A stretch of DNA of 8,561 bases from Planctomycetota bacterium (GTDB lineage: Bacteria; Planctomycetota; SZUA-567; JAFGNG01), in contig JAFGNG010000113.1 in assembly GCA_016927125.1 (NCBI GenBank), positions 1-8,561 on the forward strand, read 5' to 3'. A model generated the notes under the pieces. The model was given only the letters and a program-made list of their open reading frames with translations, was not told the DNA's origin and did no database searches. The translations under genes were made by a program, and so were the position numbers. Shown here piece after piece: positions 5,236-8,561 of the stretch (its first letter is position 1; each line of letters opens with the position of its first letter).

Positions 5236-6261
5236 ATGACCAGAAGAGAAGTGGTAAGAATGGTTTACGAACACAAGAAGCCGCCCTATGTGCCCTGGCA
5301 CTTCTGGTTTACCAAGGAAGCCCTCGAGAAGCTGCAAAAGCACTTTAACAAGAAGGATCTGGAAGATTTGGATAAGGTTCTGAATCCCCATTTCCTTCCC
5401 CTCGGCAGCGAGATCGGCTTCTTTGAAGATATTGGCTCTGATCGCGTGCAAGACGTCTTCGGAGTCACCTGGGACCGCAGCATTGATAAGGATATTGGCA
5501 ATGTTGACAACTGCCTGCTGCCCGAGCCCACCCTGGACAACTATACCTTCCCGGATCCCCTGGATCCCCGCTTCTTCGAAGGGATTGAAGAGAAGATCGC
5601 GCTGCACGGCGATCGTTTCCGCGTCTTCCAGCTCGGTTTCTCCCTCTTTGAGCGCGCCTGGACCTTGCGCGGCATGGAAAACCTGATGATGGACTTCATT
5701 GACAACCCCGACTTTGTTCATGCCCTCCTGGGCAGGATTGTCGACTACAACATCGCCCAGGTCAGCGAGGCCTTAACGTATGACATTGACGCGGTTTACT
5801 TCGGCGATGACTGGGGCCAGCAGCACGGCCTGCTGATGGGACCGAAATTCTGGCACGAATTTATCTACCCGCAGCTCAAGCGCATGTATGGCGTGGTCAA
5901 GGATGCCGGGAAGTTTGTCTCCATCCACTCCTGCGGCGATGTGGACGAGCTCTTTGATGATCTCATCGGCATCGGCCTCAACTGCTTCAATCCCTTCCAG
6001 CCGGAGGTGATGGATGTCTATGCATTGATGAAGGCGTACCGCGGGAAGCTCTGCTTCCACGGCGGCCTCTCCACGCAGAAGACGCTGCCGTACGGCACTG
6101 TCGAGGAAGTGAAGGCGGAAACGCAGAAGTTGATTGATTGCGGCATGGAAGGCAATTATATCCTTTCGCCTGCGCACGCGGTCGAGGGCGACGTACCCCT
6201 GGAGAATATGCTGGCCTTCATCGAGCTTGCTGCCAGCCAGCCGGGTTACAAGGGTAATTAA
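5236..6261 (+). CDS. Uroporphyrinogen decarboxylase-superfamily protein, probable methyltransferase-like type
   Basis: The 341-aa protein fits the URO-D/MtaA TIM-barrel superfamily, which includes HemE and cobalamin methyltransferases such as MtaA, MtbA and CmuA. Typical stretches are FGDDWGQQHGLLMGPKFW (189-206), FVSIHSCGDVDELF (227-240), GLNCFNPFQPE (247-257), HGGLSTQKTLPYGT (275-288) and SPAHAVEGDVPLENML (311-326). The usual HemE N-terminal arginine motif is not evident, arguing against haem synthesis. His231-x-Cys233 could be the start of the HxC...C zinc site of MtaA-type enzymes, but the late Cys is replaced by His in SPAH (His314). AAGGAG (5224-5229) lies 6 nt before the ATG. No corrinoid protein or partner methyltransferase adjoins it; it appears monocistronic, ending at the strong terminator at 6351-6381. 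The fold is secure and the substrate unknown. Confidence 0.85.
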   Translation: MTRREVVRMVYEHKKPPYVPWHFWFTKEALEKLQKHFNKKDLEDLDKVLNPHFLPLGSEIGFFEDIGSDRVQDVFGVTWDRSIDKDIGNVDNCLLPEPTLDNYTFPDPLDPRFFEGIEEKIALHGDRFRVFQLGFSLFERAWTLRGMENLMMDFIDNPDFVHALLGRIVDYNIAQVSEALTYDIDAVYFGDDWGQQHGLLMGPKFWHEFIYPQLKRMYGVVKDAGKFVSIHSCGDVDELFDDLIGIGLNCFNPFQPEVMDVYALMKAYRGKLCFHGGLSTQKTLPYGTVEEVKAETQKLIDCGMEGNYILSPAHAVEGDVPLENMLAFIELAASQPGYKGN

Positions 6262-6271
6262 GTTTTAAACA

Positions 6272-6342
6272 GTAGGGGCACAGTGAGCTGTGCCCGGATA
6301 GGATCAATTGATGTTCATGGGCACGGCCCGCCGTGCCCCTAA
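6272..6342 (-). repeat. GTAG-family REPIN-like double hairpin, copy 2 (71 bp)
   Basis: On the plus strand this reads GTAG, hairpin GGGCACAG / CTGTGCCC (loop TGAG, 6276-6295), a 23-nt linker (6296-6318), hairpin GGGCACGG / CCGTGCCC (loop CCCG, 6319-6338) and CTAA, where CTAC would be canonical. Reverse-complemented, it aligns with copy 1 at 3476-3546 end to end without gaps; its linker starts ATGAA and ends in CC like copy 1, with 14 of 23 linker positions identical. It starts 10 bp after the upstream stop codon, ahead of the terminator. Confidence 0.8.
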
Positions 6343-6350
6343 AACCAATT

Positions 6351-6381
6351 CCACCAGTATATATATGCTGGTGGATTTTTT
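6351..6381 (+). terminator. Strong intrinsic terminator of the URO-D-family gene
   Basis: CCACCAG (6351-6357) pairs perfectly with CTGGTGG (6368-6374), and T6350 with A6375, around a TATATATATG loop. A run of six T residues (6376-6381) follows directly. This is a classic rho-independent terminator, about 90 bp after the URO-D-family stop codon. Confidence 0.85.
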
Positions 6382-6407
6382 ATAATGCGGGCGGCGCGCC
6401 CAAAAAG

Positions 6408-6477
6408 CCCTCACCCCAACCCTCTCCCAAGGGAAGAGGGAGTTCCCCTCCCGCCGGGAGGGGGATTAAGGGGAGGG
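6408..6477. repeat. Purine/pyrimidine-skewed nested palindrome (double hairpin with closing stem)
   Basis: CCCT-CA-CCCC (6408-6417) can pair with GGGG-AGGG (6470-6477), with a CA bulge. Inside lie two hairpins: CCCTCTCCC with GGGAAGAGGG (6420-6440) and CCCCTCCC with GGGAGGGG (6445-6463). It resembles the C/T-rich, G/A-rich dispersed repeats common in bacterial intergenic DNA. It shares the double-hairpin layout of the REP elements here but lacks the GT(A/G)G mark and the 4-nt loops, so I treat it as a separate family. Confidence 0.6.
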
Positions 6478-6484
6478 AAATAAT

Positions 6485-6576
6485 GTAGCCCAGGTTCTCT
6501 GATTCATCCTTTTCATCCTTCATAGTAAGTACGGAGAACGGACCTGAGTAATCACAGGCTGGAGAGCCTGAGCCAC
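6485..6576 (-). repeat. GTGG-family double hairpin, diverged copy with an expanded loop (92 bp)
   Basis: Read on the minus strand this begins GTGG, then hairpin CTCAGGCT / AGCCTGTG with the same CTCC loop as the 1561 copy (one mismatch, 6553-6572). A 4-nt linker follows, then CTCAGGTC and, after about 44 nt, AACCTGGG and CTAC. The second stem and the GTGG/CTAC closing pair still form with wobble pairs and a mismatch, but the 4-nt loop has become a long loop that includes tandem TCATCCTT-like units. The insertion lies beside the 14-mer CAGGTTCTCTGATT (6491-6504) shared with 3426-3439. Confidence 0.55.
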
Positions 6577-6657
6577 AACAGCACCAAGGTTTTTCTTTCG
6601 TTTGACAATAAGAAAACCGATGGCACGAAGGGAAGCCAGCTTATTTTACAGGGTATC

Positions 6658-6698
6658 AAAAAGCGGGCGGCGCACCCGGGATTCCGGCCACGCCGCCC
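6658..6698 (-). terminator. Intrinsic terminator candidate of the PEP-CTERM gene
   Basis: On the minus strand GGGCGGCG (complement of 6691-6698) pairs perfectly with CGCCGCCC (complement of 6665-6672), with a further inner CGG / CCG pairing. After GC, five T residues follow (complement of 6658-6662). It lies about 35 bp beyond the PEP-CTERM stop. A second perfect hairpin, ATATCCCC / GGGGATAT with loop CAT (6707-6725), sits between the stop and this terminator. Confidence 0.65.
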
Positions 6699-6731
6699 TG
6701 TATGATATATCCCCCATGGGGATATTTAATA

Positions 6732-7448
6732 TTACTTCTTTTTGTGCTTCCCTAATAATACCAATCCACCGAGGCCAGACAGCAGGACGGTGGCGGGTTC
6801 GGGGATGATGGTCATACTGGTAAGATTGCCATGTACTGCCATCTGATACCAGATATAACCATCTTCAATTGGCTCCTCTATGCGGAATTGAAGGCCAAAA
6901 TAACGTCTTTTCCAAATCTCTAGATCGGTCCAGGCAACTGTCTGCGGCAAGGTATCATCGGTGACAAAATCATCATAGGTGCCTTGCAACAAGGTTGGGT
7001 ATAGATTGGCTTGCTCCCAGGTATAATCATCAAAAGCAAGAGGTGTTCCATCTCGATAGAATGTGCCGGTGAATTCGGCATCTTCAGACCAAACTTGATA
7101 TCTATCGCTATCTCTATCGGTATAGAAGTTAAGACCTTGTGTCGAGTCGGGTTTATGGAGGAAGGTATAATTGCCAATTTCCACATAAGCATTTATCATC
7201 TCATACTTGCCATCATCAGCATTACTATCTTGGTCAGGAGCAGCAGTGTCGTAGGTATAAGAACCGCTAATGCTTGTGCCATTGGTAATGGAATTATCAA
7301 AAGCAAGCCCCCCACTATAGTCAATGGATTCAACCATTCCGGTAACTTCGACAGTAATGATCTCCGCCTCGGTGAGGTTGGGCAGAGCCAGGCATGACAT
7401 CACTGCCAGAAATATCATGCCAATGATTTTTTTATACTTCGTAAACAT
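6732..7448 (-). CDS. Secreted PEP-CTERM sorting-signal protein
   Basis: This is an exported protein of 238 aa. It has an N-terminal signal peptide (MFTKYKK, hydrophobic core 8-23, likely cleavage after TEA at 28). The C-terminus is the PEP-CTERM tripartite sorting signal: PEP (216-218), a hydrophobic stretch (about 221-233) and the basic tail KHKKK. Such signals are processed by an exosortase/EpsH-type enzyme in exopolysaccharide-producing bacteria; no exosortase is in the window. The middle is rich in Asp, Thr, Tyr and Gly (SGSYTYDTAAPDQDSNADDG, 61-80), typical of beta-sandwich domains in such proteins, but I recognise no enzyme motif. The ATG at 7448 is chosen because GGGAGG (complement of 7455-7460) lies 6 nt upstream; a TTG at 7466 would overlap that site. 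It runs convergently towards the URO-D-family gene. Confidence 0.88.
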   Translation of the reverse strand: MFTKYKKIIGMIFLAVMSCLALPNLTEAEIITVEVTGMVESIDYSGGLAFDNSITNGTSISGSYTYDTAAPDQDSNADDGKYEMINAYVEIGNYTFLHKPDSTQGLNFYTDRDSDRYQVWSEDAEFTGTFYRDGTPLAFDDYTWEQANLYPTLLQGTYDDFVTDDTLPQTVAWTDLEIWKRRYFGLQFRIEEPIEDGYIWYQMAVHGNLTSMTIIPEPATVLLSGLGGLVLLGKHKKK

Positions 7449-7793
7449 GATAAACCTCCCAGACAATATGATATTACAGATATAGATATAATAAATATAG
7501 AATGGTTGCTATAAACCAGGGGCAGGCGAGGAGGAATAGACTTTAAGATATTGGGATTAGGGCGTAAGCGTCATATTCACAAAAGCCTTGCCTCAGGCGC
7601 ATTCTTGTCACCTAAGGTCTTGCCTGCTCAAGGGATAGCGTGAATAACCTCTACGCTTACAATTTGACTGGTTATTGATCGTGCTATTAAGATACGCTAT
7701 AAGCACTATAATAGCAACTAAAATTATGAGGATGGGACCGAAAAATTTAACAGCTTGCTTGTCTTGGAATAGTTATCATTTAGAAAATTCAGC
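7449..7793. other. AT-rich gene-free region upstream of the PEP-CTERM gene
   Basis: There is no credible gene in these 345 bp. It separates two minus-strand genes and must hold the promoter of the PEP-CTERM gene, but I see no clear -35/-10 pair among the many TA-rich hexamers at 7470-7500. It contains a large foldable inverted repeat (7564-7660) and an exact 8-bp inverted repeat, TGCTATTA (7682-7689) / TAATAGCA (7709-7716). Confidence 0.6.
7564..7660. repeat. Large imperfect palindrome, possible structured RNA or mobile repeat
   Basis: Outer arms GTAAGCGT (7564-7571) and ACGCTTAC (7653-7660) pair exactly. Next, TATTCAC (7574-7580) pairs with GTGAATA (7640-7646), then CCTTG (7586-7590) with CAAGG (7629-7633), enclosing AGGC (7595-7598) / GCCT (7622-7625) and smaller palindromes. 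That makes four nested helices over 97 bp, and it is GC-richer than its surroundings. On the minus strand it would lie roughly 115-210 nt before the PEP-CTERM start, so it might be a 5' leader; equally it could be a dispersed palindromic repeat. I recognise no riboswitch class. Confidence 0.5.
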
Positions 7794-8303
7794 TTATTCA
7801 AAATCGAAGGTCAGGCCGACTTCATTGTCCTTTAATTCCTGACTGATACCAATAGAACTATCATTCGAATATTTTATTAGCACCTTGCCCGGGTAGAATT
7901 CCGAACCGGAAGCAACCCGTTGGCTATGACATTGTATGTCAGTGTAACCATCTGGAAGATTAGCCGAGCTGGACATAGACATGGTATCACCCAAGACAGT
8001 ATAGCGAAACTGGCCTTCTTCGGGGGCGCAGATAAAGACTTTGAATTTTTCGCCGGGTTGCAGCCCAGAACACCCTCCACCACCCTTGGTGCCGGCAGTG
8101 GTTTTAAAACGCAAACCAAAGGTGGCCTTTTCCATGCCGGGAGGCACCGTCATAGTCCACCAACTGATTCCCTGGGCCTTGGCGAGATCATCAGCGGTCA
8201 GGGTGGTTTCTTCCGAAGGCAGGAATTCCAAGGCTATAATCAGGCAGACAAATAACATTACCACCAGGACAAGGTTAACAGCAGTACTCTTTTTACTTTC
8301 CAT
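7794..8303 (-). CDS. Membrane-anchored extracytoplasmic protein of unknown function
   Basis: I recognise no family. The protein has 169 aa, with a short basic start (MESKK), one membrane helix (about 8-27, acting as signal anchor) and a roughly 140-residue polar domain outside the membrane. It has three Cys in the outer domain (78, 92, 125), a Gly run TKGGGG (72-77) and a beta-rich C-terminal half. The helix ends LEFLP without a cleavage motif or lipobox, so anchoring is more likely than release. The ATG at 8303 is chosen because GGAGG (complement of 8310-8314) lies 6 nt upstream; an ATG at 8357 would add 18 residues and overlap the upstream gene. It lies 34 bp after the YkgJ-like gene on the same strand, probably in one operon. 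Confidence 0.75.
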   Translation of the reverse strand: MESKKSTAVNLVLVVMLFVCLIIALEFLPSEETTLTADDLAKAQGISWWTMTVPPGMEKATFGLRFKTTAGTKGGGGCSGLQPGEKFKVFICAPEEGQFRYTVLGDTMSMSSSANLPDGYTDIQCHSQRVASGSEFYPGKVLIKYSNDSSIGISQELKDNEVGLTFDFE

Positions 8304-8337
8304 TTGTGTCCTCCAGTTAGAGTTCCTTGAATATAGT

Positions 8338-8561
8338 TTATTCTTCCCCGTCCTCATCCGCCTGGCGGGTCATTTCAGCATAGATGTGTTCAACCTTGTG
8401 GGACTTGCCCTTGCTGATGCCGGGGCAGTCCCCGCGGCAGTAATCCCAGATTTCAGGGCTCACCAGGTTCTCGCGCCACCACGGCCAGGTACGGCATTGC
8501 AGGGGGCGGTCTTCGTAGGCGAGGCAATAGCGCCCCTCGGGGTGGAGCAATACGCAGTCCC
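8338..8561 (-). CDS. YkgJ/UPF0153-type Cys-rich zinc/iron-cluster protein, N-terminus outside the window
   Basis: The frame is open to the window edge and gives the last 73 residues. It shows the C-terminal half of the CxxC-rich YkgJ family: DCVLL, then YCLAYEDRPLQCRTWPWW, then DYCRGDCPGIS. The order Cys, then C-x-x-Y-x-x-RP-x-x-CR-x-(W/Y)P, then CPGI is characteristic; the Cys residues are thought to bind zinc or iron. The N-terminal CxxxCC part would lie beyond 8561. The tail is acidic (DEDGEE), and the stop is the TAA complementary to 8338-8340. The biochemical role of the family is not established. Its downstream neighbour is the membrane-anchored protein ending at 7794. Confidence 0.82.
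   Translation of the reverse strand, partial: DCVLLHPEGRYCLAYEDRPLQCRTWPWWRENLVSPEIWDYCRGDCPGISKGKSHKVEHIYAEMTRQADEDGEE

Larger units (their letters stand above)
6262..6731. other. Gene-free convergent intergenic region packed with repeats
   Basis: This 470-bp stretch lies between the ends of two convergent genes. It holds the GTAG REPIN copy 2 (6272-6342), a plus-strand terminator (6351-6381), a GC-rich nested palindrome (6408-6477), the diverged GTGG element (6485-6576), a bulged 9-bp hairpin (GGTTTTTCTT 6588-6597 with AAGAAAACC 6610-6618) and a minus-strand terminator candidate (6658-6698). I see no credible gene; a 68-codon frame at 6602-6808 runs through the hairpins and into the opposite-strand gene. 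Confidence 0.75.

Noticed and set aside
2482..6342. CRISPR array
   Set aside because: The repeats are few, palindromic, in both orientations and kilobases apart; there is no regular spacing.
6602..6808. 68-codon plus-strand frame
   Set aside because: It runs through two palindromes and into the opposite-strand PEP-CTERM gene, with no ribosome-binding site and no protein-like pattern.
1628..7515. Recurring TTGCTATAA(C/A) decamer at 1629-1638, 2603-2612 and 7506-7515
   Set aside because: It resembles an extended -10 box, but three hits of a short AT-rich word in intergenic DNA could be chance, and only the first precedes a gene closely.
1..8561. tRNA, rRNA, insertion sequence or phage genes
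   Set aside because: No tRNA cloverleaf, rRNA segment, transposase, integrase or structural phage protein could be seen on either strand.

Overview
The window looks like a chromosomal segment from an uncultured-type bacterium, most plausibly in or near Planctomycetota / the PVC group. Three clues point that way. The phosphopantothenate genes are split into separate coaC and coaB. The second GTPase domain of Der has a GKRNTGKS P-loop instead of the usual GRPNVGKS; I recall GKRN-type loops from planctomycete Der proteins but could not check this here. There is also a PEP-CTERM exosortase substrate. The phylum call is an inference (about 50% confidence).

Layout. 1-2466, plus strand: a housekeeping run with the 3' part of coaC (window-truncated), coaB overlapping it by 14 nt, dut, then uppP. 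2467-2878: a 412-bp gene-free stretch with a solo REP hairpin, several other hairpins, a 29-bp degenerate copy of the uppP 3' end and a strong sigma70-type promoter. 2879-3421: two small two-helix membrane proteins that are paralogues of each other. 3422-3699: a REPIN-type repeat and the der promoter. 3700-5034: der. 5236-6261: a uroporphyrinogen-decarboxylase-superfamily protein that is probably not a haem enzyme. 6262-6731: a 470-bp region between convergent genes, filled with four repeat or terminator structures. Minus strand from 7448 down to 6732: a secreted PEP-CTERM protein. 7449-7793: AT-rich, gene-free, with a large foldable inverted repeat. Minus strand from 8561 down to 7794: a zinc/iron-cluster (YkgJ/UPF0153-like) protein truncated by the window edge, followed 34 bp on by a membrane-anchored protein of unknown function, probably one operon.

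How it fits together. The left half supplies general cell functions: coenzyme A synthesis, dUTP removal, recycling of the undecaprenyl lipid carrier and ribosome assembly. The right half is accessory. The most distinctive content is in the intergenic DNA. Two sequence-unrelated repeat families (one beginning GTAG, one beginning GTGG) share one geometry: a 4-bp closing pair around two hairpins of 8-bp stem and 4-nt loop. This matches REP doublets (REPIN/BIME) mobilised by RAYT/TnpA-REP Y1-type transposases in other bacteria. No such transposase lies in this window. Coding sequence of the housekeeping genes is GC-rich; the small-protein island and the two right-hand secreted or membrane genes are visibly more AT-rich.
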